DNA from: JANRIG01 sp033765235
Lineage (GTDB): Bacteria > Bacteroidota > Bacteroidia > Cytophagales > UBA9547
DNA length: 64,000 bases
Assembly (NCBI GenBank): GCA_033765235.1
Contig: JANRIG010000023.1
Location: forward strand, 248,001 to 312,000
Reading direction: 5' to 3'
The notes under the pieces are model-generated. The model was not told where the DNA came from. It was given only the letters and a program-made list of their open reading frames with translations, and ran no database searches. Below, one piece after another: positions 35,979 through 45,408 of the stretch. Within the stretch, counting starts at the first letter, position 1. Each line of letters begins with the position of its first letter. The position numbers and the translations under genes were made by a program.

Positions 35979-37208
35979 ATGTCAAATACGGCAGATGTTG
36001 AAAAATCTACGCAAAACTATCTTAATCTCAAGCGGTTAGAGCTCGATACCTTATTAGACCTTACCAATGCCATCAACAGACAAGCAGATGAAAAATCTTT
36101 GTTCAAAATATTTTTATTCACTTTGGCAGCAAACTTAAAGATTAATAAGCTATTAGTGTATGAGCTCCATGATTTACATTGGCATAAGGTGTTAAGCCAT
36201 GGTTTGGCTGCCGATTATGATATTATTAAAAAAATAGAACTTATAACAACCACAAAAAACACTCCACAATACTTATCAGACGATAATGCCATTTTGGATG
36301 AAAAACAATTTGATATCTATGTGCCGGTCACACATAATGGTGTTTTGATAGGAATCATACTTATGGGTGGTGGGTCTTTGTCTCACAGAGAGTCTGATCC
36401 TGAGTTGATACGTTTTATAGTGACCATCTCCAATATATTATTTGTAGCTATACAAAATACCCGTCTTATTCAATCAAAAATAGAACAGGAGTCTTTAAAA
36501 AAAGAGTTAGAAATTGCACGAAAACTTCAATCATTGCTCATCCCGGAGCATTTGCCCAATACACATTGCCTAAAACTATTTGCCACATACATACCTCATT
36601 CTTCTGTAGGTGGCGATTATTACGATTATATCCCCATTAATAATGATGAATTTTTTATTTGCATGGCCGATGTATCCGGTCATGGTATCGGGGCTGCTAT
36701 CATCATGTCCAATATTCAATCTGCATTACGCATATTGGCCAAGCAAGACAGGCAGTTGGAAGATATAGTAACCCATCTCAATGAGCTAATATACCAAAAT
36801 ACGCAAGGCGAAAAATTTGTTACGCTGTTTTTGGCAAAGTATATGTTGCAAAAAAACAAAATGCTATATGTAAACTGCGGGCACAATGCACCTATGTTTA
36901 TCAATGCTGCCAATGAAATTCGTTTTCTCAATGAAGGTTGCATGATACTGGGCGTATTTGAAAAGCTACCCGAAATAAATCATGGAAAAATTACTGATTT
37001 ACAAAAATCTACACTCATTACTTTTACAGACGGCCTGCTTGAAACCTATGATAAAGACGATACAGATACCGCATTAGACATAATCAGTGAAATAATTGGG
37101 AGCAAAAACTATGCATTAGATACATTGCACCACCATATTATTGAAAAACTTACCCTGTCAAGAGAGGCATTGGACGATATTACAATACTTACGTGCAGTA
37201 TCCTATAA
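35979..37208 (+). CDS. GAF domain, SpoIIE-type PP2C serine phosphatase
   Basis: The 409-residue cytoplasmic protein has an N-terminal GAF sensor domain (about residues 20-165), a linker helix with QESLKKELEIARKLQSLLIPEHLP and a PP2C/SpoIIE phosphatase domain (about 200-405). Catalytic metal sites are seen in VGGDYYDYIPI, MADVSGHGIGAAIIMS and DGLLETYD, and near the end DDITILTC. Such RsbU-like enzymes dephosphorylate anti-sigma antagonists; no antagonist or anti-sigma gene is adjacent. It starts six bases after the permease, so it may be in the same transcript. Confidence 0.88.
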   Translation: MSNTADVEKSTQNYLNLKRLELDTLLDLTNAINRQADEKSLFKIFLFTLAANLKINKLLVYELHDLHWHKVLSHGLAADYDIIKKIELITTTKNTPQYLSDDNAILDEKQFDIYVPVTHNGVLIGIILMGGGSLSHRESDPELIRFIVTISNILFVAIQNTRLIQSKIEQESLKKELEIARKLQSLLIPEHLPNTHCLKLFATYIPHSSVGGDYYDYIPINNDEFFICMADVSGHGIGAAIIMSNIQSALRILAKQDRQLEDIVTHLNELIYQNTQGEKFVTLFLAKYMLQKNKMLYVNCGHNAPMFINAANEIRFLNEGCMILGVFEKLPEINHGKITDLQKSTLITFTDGLLETYDKDDTDTALDIISEIIGSKNYALDTLHHHIIEKLTLSREALDDITILTCSIL

Positions 37209-37263
37209 ATTATCTTGTTAAATAAATATTTGCACCCCATCGCATAATATGGGATTTATCTGC

Positions 37264-38940
37264 TTACTTTCCGGTTGGTTTAGCTATGGTGGTAAGTATA
37301 GATTTATACCTTGCGTCGTCTTTTAATATCTTAACAGCCTCTGCAATATCCTCGTCTGAGTCAAAGGAGGCTTCAATAATACCTTTCTGCAAATAGTATC
37401 TTGACACTATCTCCCCTTCCAATGTTTTGCAGATTTCGCTTTTGAATTTTTTGAGGTCTGATATTTTATTGTGGTATATTTTGTCGCGCAGTTGTGATAT
37501 TTGGTCTTTTATATCTTCATAATATTTTTCTTTCTTAGAGGTTTCTGTAAGTGTTTCCAACTCGGTTTCTACTTTAGTTTTATAATCATACTCTTTGCCA
37601 TCGAGCCATTTTACAAAATTTTCATATTCAGCATCTGATATTTTAAATTCCTTGGCCGGAGCAATAGATTTATTTTTATAATAATATTCCGTGGCATAAT
37701 CAAATATCAAATTTTTATTGATAAGGCTTTGGGTTATTTGTGCAAGTTCTGTTTTATTTACTGTCACATCAGGGTATAGGCCCGCACCATCATATACATA
37801 CCTTCCGTTTTTGGTTTTAAATTCTCTGCGTAGAGAGTCTTGTATTTTGGTACCTGTGCCGTCTTCTTTTTTCTTGGAATAATCTATAGCTTGAATACAC
37901 CTGCCACTGGGAATGTAATATTTGGCGGTAGTCACTTTTAGTTGGGCATTGTATGAGAGTGGGCGTGTGGCTTGCACCAATCCTTTGCCAAATGTTTTTT
38001 CACCTACAAGCACTCCCCTGTCGTAGTCTTGTATCACGCCCGATACTATCTCCGCGGCAGATGCACTTCTTGAGCTTGTAAGTACCACTATAGGTATATC
38101 CAAATCAAGTGGCGGGTTTAGGGCAGGATATGTCTTGTTCCACTCAGCTACTTTGCCTTTGGTGCTTACTACATCTTTGTCTTTGGGGATGAATAGGTTG
38201 GCTATATTTACTGCCTCGTTGAGCAAGCCCCCGGGGTTTTCGCGCAAGTCAAATATAATTTTTTTAGCTCCGTCTGCTTTGAGTTTATTCACAGCATCTT
38301 TCACTTCTTTGGATGCTCCTGTAGTGAAGTCTGTAAGGTGAAAGTATCCTATTTCAGTATCTATCATTCCGCAATATGGAATATTTTCAACTTTTATTTT
38401 TTGCCTAGTAATTTCTATTTCTATCGGTTGCGCAATGTTATACCTTACAATTTTTAATTTTAACTTAGTACCTGCTTGCCCTTTGAGCAGTTTTGATACT
38501 TCGGTTGTATTCTTGTCTGTCAGGTCTTTGCCATCAATAGCCAGTAGTTCGTCACCTATTTTGATGCCACTTGTGTGGGCAGGGTACCCTTCGTATGGCA
38601 TGATTACAATATTTTTATTTCCTTTTTTGCCAATTATGGCTCCTATACCTCCGTATTGTCCGGTGGTCATGGTGCGATAGTCTTCTATATCGTCTTCGGG
38701 TATATAGTTGGTATATGGGTCAAGCGACTCCAGCATGGCATCTATACCGGTGCGTATGATTTTGTTGGGGTTAATATCATCTACATAATAATAATTAACT
38801 TCTTTGTAGAGGGTTGCGAAAATGTCTAAATTCTTAGCTATTTCAAAGTATTTGTCATTTACCTGAGTGAATGAAAAAAATGAAAGCGTAGCTATCAGTA
38901 GTGCTAACACAAAAAATTTATTAAGCAGTATTTTCTTCAT
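37264..38940 (-). CDS. S41 family C-terminal processing peptidase
   Basis: The 558-residue envelope protease has an N-terminal anchor (about residues 7-25), a PDZ domain (about 90-180, with GIGAIIG and IKIGDELLAIDGKDL) and the S41 core with FDLRENPGGLL, a Ser in SSRSASAAEIVSG (about 290) and a Lys in EKTFGKGLVQ (about 317). It is a second copy of the type at 13181 but differs in sequence. Its start overlaps the end of rnpA by 20 bases (frame-shifted view), so expression is probably coupled to the rpmH-rnpA transcript. Confidence 0.9.
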   Translation of the reverse strand: MKKILLNKFFVLALLIATLSFFSFTQVNDKYFEIAKNLDIFATLYKEVNYYYVDDINPNKIIRTGIDAMLESLDPYTNYIPEDDIEDYRTMTTGQYGGIGAIIGKKGNKNIVIMPYEGYPAHTSGIKIGDELLAIDGKDLTDKNTTEVSKLLKGQAGTKLKLKIVRYNIAQPIEIEITRQKIKVENIPYCGMIDTEIGYFHLTDFTTGASKEVKDAVNKLKADGAKKIIFDLRENPGGLLNEAVNIANLFIPKDKDVVSTKGKVAEWNKTYPALNPPLDLDIPIVVLTSSRSASAAEIVSGVIQDYDRGVLVGEKTFGKGLVQATRPLSYNAQLKVTTAKYYIPSGRCIQAIDYSKKKEDGTGTKIQDSLRREFKTKNGRYVYDGAGLYPDVTVNKTELAQITQSLINKNLIFDYATEYYYKNKSIAPAKEFKISDAEYENFVKWLDGKEYDYKTKVETELETLTETSKKEKYYEDIKDQISQLRDKIYHNKISDLKKFKSEICKTLEGEIVSRYYLQKGIIEASFDSDEDIAEAVKILKDDARYKSILTTIAKPTGK

Positions 38941-39309
38941 TTATCAATCTTTTAATCAAAACTAACACATTTTTTTCTAATTCAGTATATGATAGTATTT
39001 TATTGTGTGTGTATATGAGTGAAAAAGCTAATTTATTATTTATATCATTGAATAGTGTTTTATTTTTTCTAATTACTTCTTTAATTCTTCGCTTTATGAG
39101 ATTGCGCTCAACGGCGTGAGGAAAATTTTTTTTTTTATAGTAATTAATACTTCAAATGTACTGATTTTGTTACTATCATTTATCAACAAGTATTTAACAT
39201 TAAACGGGAAACTGAAAAAATTAGCCCCTGTTTCAAATATTTTTTTGATGGTATTACGGTTTCTTAGTAATACATGTTTGGGCAGTTTGTTATTTACCTG
39301 TGGGGTCAA
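38921..39309 (-). CDS. rnpA: Ribonuclease P protein component, frame broken at an A11 run
   Basis: RnpA is the protein subunit of RNase P, which matures tRNA 5' ends. The first part reads LPKHVLLRNRNTIKKIF, GANFFSFPFNV and VLITIKKK, then an 11-base A run (minus strand; T run at 39125-39135) puts the frame out. Read one base later the sequence continues PHAVERNLIKRRIKEVIRKNK and ends with a stop at 38921, giving about 129 residues, close to the family length. One more A would restore the frame. This could be a sequencing error in a homopolymer, a real mutation or transcriptional slippage. The gene lies 14 bases after rpmH in the usual order and overlaps the S41 gene. Confidence 0.8.
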
Positions 39310-39323
39310 TTAACACTTAATTA

Positions 39324-39479
39324 TTATTTATTTTTCTTTTCGCTAGACACTGTAAGTCTTTTTCTGCCTCTTTTTCTGCGGGCTGCTAATACTCGTCTGC
39401 CATTTGGCGTGGCTATACGTGTTCTGAAACCATGTTTATTAATTCTTTTTTTCCTTGATGGTTGAAATGTTCTTTTCAT
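39324..39479 (-). CDS. rpmH: 50S ribosomal protein L34
   Basis: The 51-residue basic protein starts MKRTFQPSRKKRINKHGF and continues RTRIATPNGRRVLAARRKRG, which is diagnostic of L34. The stop lies 14 bases before the rnpA start, the usual rpmH-rnpA arrangement. It precedes an AT-rich stretch with DnaA-box-like sites, the classical setting near a chromosome origin. Confidence 0.97.
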   Translation of the reverse strand: MKRTFQPSRKKRINKHGFRTRIATPNGRRVLAARRKRGRKRLTVSSEKKNK

Positions 39480-39519
39480 AACCTAATATAATTTTAAAGG
39501 GTTGCAAAATTAGTTTAAT

Positions 39520-39680
39520 AATTTATAATACACAACACATTATATATATTATATTTTATTATTAAATTATTAAATATTATTATAATATATTACTATGTGA
39601 ATATGTTGGTAACGTATTAATACACAATTATTCACAACATATATACATGCTAATCACATAATAATTAATTGTATAACAGA
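39520..39680. other. oriC: Candidate replication origin: AT-rich unwinding stretch with DnaA-box-like sites
   Basis: The gap between rpmH and the Ig-like lipoprotein gene contains 54 consecutive bases without G or C (39539-39592), a good DNA-unwinding element. TTATTCACA at 39628-39636 matches the box TTATNCACA exactly; TAATACACA at 39526-39534 and 39618-39626 and TGTGAATAT (39596-39604, reverse) each differ by one base. rpmH, rnpA, mnmG and a parS pair nearby support an origin-proximal location. dnaA is not in the window, and some Bacteroidota have their origin elsewhere, so the call is a hypothesis. Confidence 0.55.
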
Positions 39681-39775
39681 CCATTATATATTTGTCTAAT
39701 TTGTCTTATTTATTTTATGTAGATTATAACCGGGCTCATAACATCTGATAAGTTTTGTATTAAGTATGAACTATA

Positions 39776-41395
39776 TTAAAACTTGATGTTTTGCTCATCT
39801 ATATCAAAGTTTTCCTTTATTATCAACACGTTTCTGAAGAGTTTTACACGCTCTGGTTGTATGTTTTTTCGGTAATTACTATTATCCCAACGTCTGTTTT
39901 TGTTTGGGTCTGCTATGATTTTTATGCTGTATTTGCCTATGGGCAGGTTTTCAAGTTTTATTTTTTTTTCTGTGTATTTGGTCGTTATTACTTCTTTGTC
40001 TTTTAGCAGTTGAAATATAAATGCATCTTCATCAGTTTCAATGTTTATGTTGGTATATATAATGTCAGCATCTTTTTTTTTGTAAGGTACATATCTCATT
40101 TTGTACTCAGTATTAGTGTCTCCCAGCATATTGTATAGTTTATTTTTCTTGATATGTATGTCTATAAATTTTTTAGGTTTTGAATAATAACTGTATGTAA
40201 ACCGTGTGTAAGCATTGTCAGTTGTTTTAAAATTGTTAATCAATGATAATTTTTTATAAACAAGGCTGTCAATATTTATCAATATTAAGCTATCTGCTTC
40301 GCGGTCATATGGCTCATGTAGGTTCACTTCAAATACAAGGCTATCATATATTTCTGAGCCTGTAGGTGGTAATACTTTGGCTATCACATCTTTGTATCTG
40401 TTAAATTTTTTAGGACTTGATAATACTAGTTTTACAATAATGGTGGTATCATTGTAGCTTGAGTCCACAATATGCAGATGAGCATCTACTGTGTCTTCAC
40501 AGAGCTTATGTTTATATATGATAAGTTCTTTGGGGTTTGTATTGATAGCATATTTAAGATTGGTATTTGCAGACAGCGTATATTTTAGTATTCCTTCCGA
40601 AAAACTTATTTTGATATTTTGGTCGTTTTTTATAGCGTTTATTTTTGGTTTTGTATAATCACTGGCAGATAGTTGCATCGTTATTCCGGAGAGGGTATTA
40701 TTGACCAAAGTAACGGTACTATCAATAAAGCCTATCTTTTCTTTATAATTATCATACTTAAGGTTTTTGTTGATATCAGAGAACGCATATATTTTATAAC
40801 TGTCTGATTTTATGTGTTTTATGATGAATTTTCCTTTTTTATCACTATATGTATAGTAGGTAGGAATATGTTTTTCGGGGTTTATACTGTCTACATTTGC
40901 GTATAGGCCAACGAGGCAATTTTTGGCAGTGTCTTGAGAATAACAGTCATATAACATGCCCTGAACCATACAGCTATCTATAAAATTTCCTGTACTGAAT
41001 GATAATGATAAGTGCTTTAGTACATTACCTTCTGTATTGTCTTTTATGCCTTCATTAATGTTTAATGTATAGGTTGTAAGTGTGTTTAGTGGCTTGTCGG
41101 TATTGATGATTATTTTGTTTTTTATGCTTTTTACGTTTATTTCTGCGTCAATTTTAGGACTTATGATGGTATTGGTTTTTACTTTACCTGCATCTACCCA
41201 TTCATCAAAATGTAGTTTGATGTACACTTTTTGAGGTACATTTACTTGTCCGTCTGAGGGATTAGACTTTATTAACACTGGAGGATTAACATCTTTTTTG
41301 CCTCCGGGTGGCGCACTTTGATTGGCACATGATTGCATAATATATACCAGACATGTTATTGAACAGAACAATATTAGGTTATGGTATTTGCGCAT
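39776..41395 (-). CDS. Ig-like domain lipoprotein (SbsA/Big_5-like)
   Basis: The 539-residue protein is a probable lipoprotein: the signal peptide ends at VYIMQSCANQ with the lipobox cysteine at about residue 23, followed by QSAPPGGKKDVNPPVL, the PPGG hallmark of a common Bacteroidota envelope lipoprotein family. An Ig-like/SbsA-type domain follows (about 35-135, opening SNPSDGQVNVPQ), then carboxypeptidase-regulatory-like and other beta-rich parts. It should sit in the outer membrane or periplasm. Its start adjoins the mnmG stop with no gap, so the two are probably co-transcribed. Confidence 0.83.
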   Translation of the reverse strand: MRKYHNLILFCSITCLVYIMQSCANQSAPPGGKKDVNPPVLIKSNPSDGQVNVPQKVYIKLHFDEWVDAGKVKTNTIISPKIDAEINVKSIKNKIIINTDKPLNTLTTYTLNINEGIKDNTEGNVLKHLSLSFSTGNFIDSCMVQGMLYDCYSQDTAKNCLVGLYANVDSINPEKHIPTYYTYSDKKGKFIIKHIKSDSYKIYAFSDINKNLKYDNYKEKIGFIDSTVTLVNNTLSGITMQLSASDYTKPKINAIKNDQNIKISFSEGILKYTLSANTNLKYAINTNPKELIIYKHKLCEDTVDAHLHIVDSSYNDTTIIVKLVLSSPKKFNRYKDVIAKVLPPTGSEIYDSLVFEVNLHEPYDREADSLILINIDSLVYKKLSLINNFKTTDNAYTRFTYSYYSKPKKFIDIHIKKNKLYNMLGDTNTEYKMRYVPYKKKDADIIYTNINIETDEDAFIFQLLKDKEVITTKYTEKKIKLENLPIGKYSIKIIADPNKNRRWDNSNYRKNIQPERVKLFRNVLIIKENFDIDEQNIKF

Positions 41396-43261
41396 TTACT
41401 TGTTAAAATATACTAATAAGATGGAAATATCAGTAGGATTTATGCCACTTATTCTAGAGGCTTGGCCTAGTGTAGCGGGGCGTATTTTTGTCAATTTCTC
41501 TTTTGCTTCATTAGACAATGCATGTATGTGGTTATAATCTGTATTAGGGTTGATTTTTACATGTTCTGTTTTTTTGAGTTCATCAGCCATTTTCCGCTCT
41601 TTTTCTATATATGTTTCATATTTCACTTTTATTTCGGCTTGTTCCAGCTCATCTTTTTCATAAATGGATAATTGTTGTTTAATATCATTTTCTATCGCTT
41701 CAATATTTTTCAGATTTATTTCCGGTCTTTTCAGGAGGTTTTCTAATGATGTTTTTTCGTTGATTGTAGCACTTTGAATTGTTTGCAGATACTTATTTGC
41801 TATGTCAGGTGTCACTTTTGTACTAGATAAGTATTGAATAATGTGTTGAGTATTAGATATTTTATTTTTCACACGTGTCACTCTTTGAATAGCAGCAAGT
41901 CCTATATTATGGGCTTTTTCAGTAAGCCTTATATCTGCATTGTCTTGGCGTAGCAGTATGCGGTATTCGGCTCTGGATGTAAACATTCGGTATGGTTCTT
42001 CTGTGCCTTTGGTTATGAGGTCATCTATGAGTACACCAATATAGGCTTCATCTCTAGCAAGGATGAAAGGTGGTTTGTTGTTAATGCTCAGATGTGCATT
42101 TATTCCTGCCATCAACCCTTGTGCCGCAGCCTCTTCATATCCAGTGGTGCCGTTTATTTGTCCTGCAAAGAATAGATTTTTTACAATTTTGGTTTCGAGT
42201 GTATGTGTAAGTTGAGTAGGCGGGAAATAATCGTACTCAATGGCATATCCGGGTCTGAACATTTTTACATTTTCAAAACCTTTAATGGCTGTAAGTGCCT
42301 TGTATTGTACATCTTCGGGCAATGAGGTAGAAAACCCGTTTACATATATTTCTATGGTGTCTCGTCCTTCGGGCTCCACAAATATTTGATGTCTGTCTTT
42401 ATCAGCAAATCTTGTTATTTTGTCTTCTACACTTGGGCAGTACCTCGGCCCTATCCCTTTAATGCGCCCACTATACATGGGCGATTTTTCAAACCCGGTC
42501 TTAAGTATTTCATGCACAGTATCATTGGTATAAGTTATATGGCAAGGTATTTGATGTTGAACAGCAGATGTGTGCAAAGAATATGAAAATTTTTCGGGCA
42601 TTTCATCACCTTCTTGTATCTCCATGAGACTGTAGTTAAGTGAACGCCCATCAATCCTTGGGGGTGTGCCAGTTTTCATTCTGCCACTTTCAAAACCCAG
42701 CTTTACAAGTTGCTCTGTAATACCTGTAGCTGCTTTTTCAGCTGATCTCCCTCCGCTAAATTGTTTTTCACCTATATGAATTATTCCATTAAGAAAGGTA
42801 CCATTAGTCAACACTACACTTTTAGCTTCAATTTCTATGCCCATCCCGGTTTTTACACCATATACCACGTTGTCATTTACAAGCAATGAAGCCACCATGT
42901 CTTGCCACATATCTATATTTGGGTTAGCTTCTAATGCCAGTCTCCATTCTTCGGCAAACCTCCACCTGTCGTTTTGAGCACGTGGGCTCCACATAGCAGG
43001 TCCTTTAGAGCGATTAAGCATTCGAAATTGAATAGTGGTTTTATCAGTTACAATTCCCGACATACCACCCATTGCATCTATTTCACGCACTATTTGTCCT
43101 TTTGCAATACCACCCATAGCAGGGTTGCACGACATTTGACCAATGCGTGTCATGTCCATTGTTATAAGCAGCACACTTGAGCCCATAGCAGCAGCTGCAT
43201 GCGCCGCCTCACAGCCCGCATGACCCGCACCAACTACAATTACATCATATCTTGTAAACAT
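41396..43261 (-). CDS. mnmG: tRNA uridine-5-carboxymethylaminomethyl synthesis enzyme MnmG (GidA)
   Basis: MnmG forms the wobble-uridine modification in tRNA with MnmE, using FAD. The 621-residue protein has the dinucleotide-binding motif VVGAGHAGCEAAHAAA (residues 10-25), SCNPAMGGIAKGQIVREIDAMGG, the FAD/NADH region GTFLNGIIHIGEKQFSGGR and the C-terminal helical domain with YRILLRQDNADIRLTE. The gene is often near the chromosome origin (hence gidA); the parS pair sits 20-85 bases upstream of its ATG. mnmE is not in the window. Confidence 0.95.
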   Translation of the reverse strand: MFTRYDVIVVGAGHAGCEAAHAAAAMGSSVLLITMDMTRIGQMSCNPAMGGIAKGQIVREIDAMGGMSGIVTDKTTIQFRMLNRSKGPAMWSPRAQNDRWRFAEEWRLALEANPNIDMWQDMVASLLVNDNVVYGVKTGMGIEIEAKSVVLTNGTFLNGIIHIGEKQFSGGRSAEKAATGITEQLVKLGFESGRMKTGTPPRIDGRSLNYSLMEIQEGDEMPEKFSYSLHTSAVQHQIPCHITYTNDTVHEILKTGFEKSPMYSGRIKGIGPRYCPSVEDKITRFADKDRHQIFVEPEGRDTIEIYVNGFSTSLPEDVQYKALTAIKGFENVKMFRPGYAIEYDYFPPTQLTHTLETKIVKNLFFAGQINGTTGYEEAAAQGLMAGINAHLSINNKPPFILARDEAYIGVLIDDLITKGTEEPYRMFTSRAEYRILLRQDNADIRLTEKAHNIGLAAIQRVTRVKNKISNTQHIIQYLSSTKVTPDIANKYLQTIQSATINEKTSLENLLKRPEINLKNIEAIENDIKQQLSIYEKDELEQAEIKVKYETYIEKERKMADELKKTEHVKINPNTDYNHIHALSNEAKEKLTKIRPATLGQASRISGINPTDISILLVYFNK

Positions 43262-43280
43262 ATTTTAGCAGATAATTTTA

Positions 43281-43296
43281 TGTTCCACGTGGAACA
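43281..43296. promoter_or_regulatory. parS: parS site 1 (ParB centromere)
   Basis: TGTTCCACGTGGAACA is a perfect 16-base palindrome that fits the parS consensus TGTTNCACGTGNAACA bound by ParB. It lies 20 bases upstream of mnmG, and an identical copy follows 33 bases beyond its end. Confidence 0.88.
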
Positions 43297-43329
43297 AATT
43301 TGTATTTGGCTTGTCGTTATTGTCCTTTG

Positions 43330-43345
43330 TGTTCCACGTGGAACA
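43330..43345. promoter_or_regulatory. parS: parS site 2 (ParB centromere)
   Basis: This second perfect copy of TGTTCCACGTGGAACA has its start 49 bases from the start of the first. Paired perfect palindromes in the gap between mnmG and the amidophosphoribosyltransferase-like gene are very unlikely by chance. parS sites cluster near the replication origin in most chromosomes. Confidence 0.88.
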
Positions 43346-43510
43346 TAATTACAAAACTACAACTATTACTCTTAAGCATTGCTTTTGGTGAAAATTAATG
43401 AACCAATTGCCATCTGATAAAACGTTTTGGCTGCTAAATCTGTTATTAAATTACATGCGTTATATTATGTCGTGTGTTAATATTAATTTTGAGTAAATAC
43501 TCTATGAGCA

Positions 43511-45403
43511 ATGAGTGATGAAATAAAGCATGAGTGCGGCGTAGCACTAATAAGACTGCGCAAGCCATATCATTATTATATAAAAAAATACGGCACTCCT
43601 TTTTATGGACTTAACAAGCTATATATCTTGCTTGAGAAGCAGCATAATCGTGGACAAGACGGGGCGGGGGTAGCTGTCATAAAACATAATGCAAAACCCG
43701 GTACACCATATATAAATCGTATACGCTCAGTAGAGCCCCAACCTATACCGGATATTTTCTCCAAAATCAATAAGAAGATAAAAAAGGCACTTAAAGGAAA
43801 TAAAGACAAATTAGTCAATGCTGAATGGGTAAAAGAAAATGTGCCATTTGCGGGCGAAGTATTATTGGGTCATTTGAGATACGGAACCTATTTAGGAAAT
43901 AGTATAGAAAACTGCCATCCTTTTATCAGAGATAATAATTGGAAAACAAGGACACTGGCCGTAGCCGGCAACTTTAATATGACCAATGTAGATGAACTTT
44001 TTGAAAAACTCATTGAGCTCGGTCAGCACCCACGCGAAATGGCAGATACAGTAACCATACTTGAAAAAATAGGCCACTTTCTCGACGATGAAGTACAACA
44101 GACATTTGATAGAAACAAAGAAAGGTTTGATAATCGCCAAATATCTGAAATTATAGAAAACACCTTAGACATTGGCAAAGTGTTGAGAAGAGCATGTAAA
44201 GATTTTGACGGAGGCTATACCATGGCAGGGATGATTGGTTATGGAGGTGCATTTGTGGTCAGAGACCCAAATGGAATAAGACCCGCATATTACTACCAAG
44301 ATGATGAAGTGGTAGTAGTAGCATCTGAAAAGCCAGCTATAAAAATAGCCTTTGATGTGAAATACGACGAAATCAAAGAAATAGAACCCGGTCATGCCAT
44401 TATCATTAATAAAGATGGCGATGTAGATCATGAGGCATTTATAGAAAAAAGACAAAAAACCTGCTGCTCCTTTGAAAGAATATATTTTTCCAGAGGCACA
44501 GACCCTGATATATATGCTGAAAGAAAAATGTTGGGACGCTTGCTTATAGATCAAGTATTAATAGCCATAGACCATGACTTGAAAAATACAGTATTCTCTT
44601 ATATACCCAATACCGCTGAGATAGCATGGTTAGGGATGATGCAAGCAGTAGACGACCATTTGATAAAAAACAGAATAAGCTACATTCAAAATGGAAAATT
44701 TACCAAAGAGTCGTTGGAAGAGACACTCTCATTTAAACCTAGAGTAGAAAAATTAGTGATAAAAGATGCTAAACTGCGCACATTTATTACCAACGATAAC
44801 GACCGCAGCGACCTAATATCGCACGTGTATGACACTACCTATGAAGTAATAAAGAAAGATGTTGACACCCTGGTGGTTATAGATGATAGTATTGTGAGAG
44901 GTAGTACGTTAGAAAAAAGCATATTGGCTATGTTGCAAAAGCTACAACCTAAAAGAATAATAATTGTGTCTTCTGCCCCCCAAATAAGATACCCTGATTG
45001 TTATGGCATAGATATGTCAAAAATCGGAGAATTTGTAGCTTTTAGGGCAGTGCTACAACTCATCCGCGAATATGATAAAGAATATATACTAGAAGAAGTA
45101 TATGAAAAATGCATATCATCCTTAGATATGCCCGTAGAATATATTCAAAATCATGTGAAAGACATTTATGGAGCATTTACCTATGAGCAAATTACACGTA
45201 AAATCACGGAGATTGTGACACCCAAAGGGTTTAAACCTGAATTGAATATTGTATTTCAAACGATAGAAAATCTGCATAAGGCTTGCCCAAACCATACAGG
45301 AGATTGGTATTTTTCAGGCAATTATCCCACCCCCGGAGGTAATAAGGTCGTAAACAAAGCATTTATAAATTTTATGGAAGGCAAATTGGTGAGGGCTTAT
45401 TAA
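43511..45403 (+). CDS. Amidophosphoribosyltransferase-like protein (PurF family)
   Basis: The 630-residue protein joins a class II glutamine amidotransferase domain to a phosphoribosyltransferase domain. Cys9 in HECGVAL is the likely catalytic nucleophile after processing, and GRGQ-like KQHNRGQDGAGVAVI and HLRYGTY continue the Ntn fold. The PRTase part has a PRPP-binding loop VVIDDSIVRGST (about residue 456). This is longer than standard PurF (about 500) because of extra segments at 80-100 and in the C-terminal third, as seen in a Bacteroidota-specific variant. It likely makes phosphoribosylamine for purines or a related aminotransfer product. It is divergent from mnmG across the parS pair. 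Confidence 0.87.
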   Translation: MSDEIKHECGVALIRLRKPYHYYIKKYGTPFYGLNKLYILLEKQHNRGQDGAGVAVIKHNAKPGTPYINRIRSVEPQPIPDIFSKINKKIKKALKGNKDKLVNAEWVKENVPFAGEVLLGHLRYGTYLGNSIENCHPFIRDNNWKTRTLAVAGNFNMTNVDELFEKLIELGQHPREMADTVTILEKIGHFLDDEVQQTFDRNKERFDNRQISEIIENTLDIGKVLRRACKDFDGGYTMAGMIGYGGAFVVRDPNGIRPAYYYQDDEVVVVASEKPAIKIAFDVKYDEIKEIEPGHAIIINKDGDVDHEAFIEKRQKTCCSFERIYFSRGTDPDIYAERKMLGRLLIDQVLIAIDHDLKNTVFSYIPNTAEIAWLGMMQAVDDHLIKNRISYIQNGKFTKESLEETLSFKPRVEKLVIKDAKLRTFITNDNDRSDLISHVYDTTYEVIKKDVDTLVVIDDSIVRGSTLEKSILAMLQKLQPKRIIIVSSAPQIRYPDCYGIDMSKIGEFVAFRAVLQLIREYDKEYILEEVYEKCISSLDMPVEYIQNHVKDIYGAFTYEQITRKITEIVTPKGFKPELNIVFQTIENLHKACPNHTGDWYFSGNYPTPGGNKVVNKAFINFMEGKLVRAY

Positions 45404-45408
45404 ACATT

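Noticed and set aside
39094..39309. rnpA as a degraded pseudogene
   Set aside because: Both halves are well conserved and only one homopolymer base is off, which is not the decay expected of a pseudogene.
39116..39313. Rightward reading frame of 65 codons over rnpA
   Set aside because: It is the shadow of rnpA on the other strand; the leftward frame has clear RnpA motifs.
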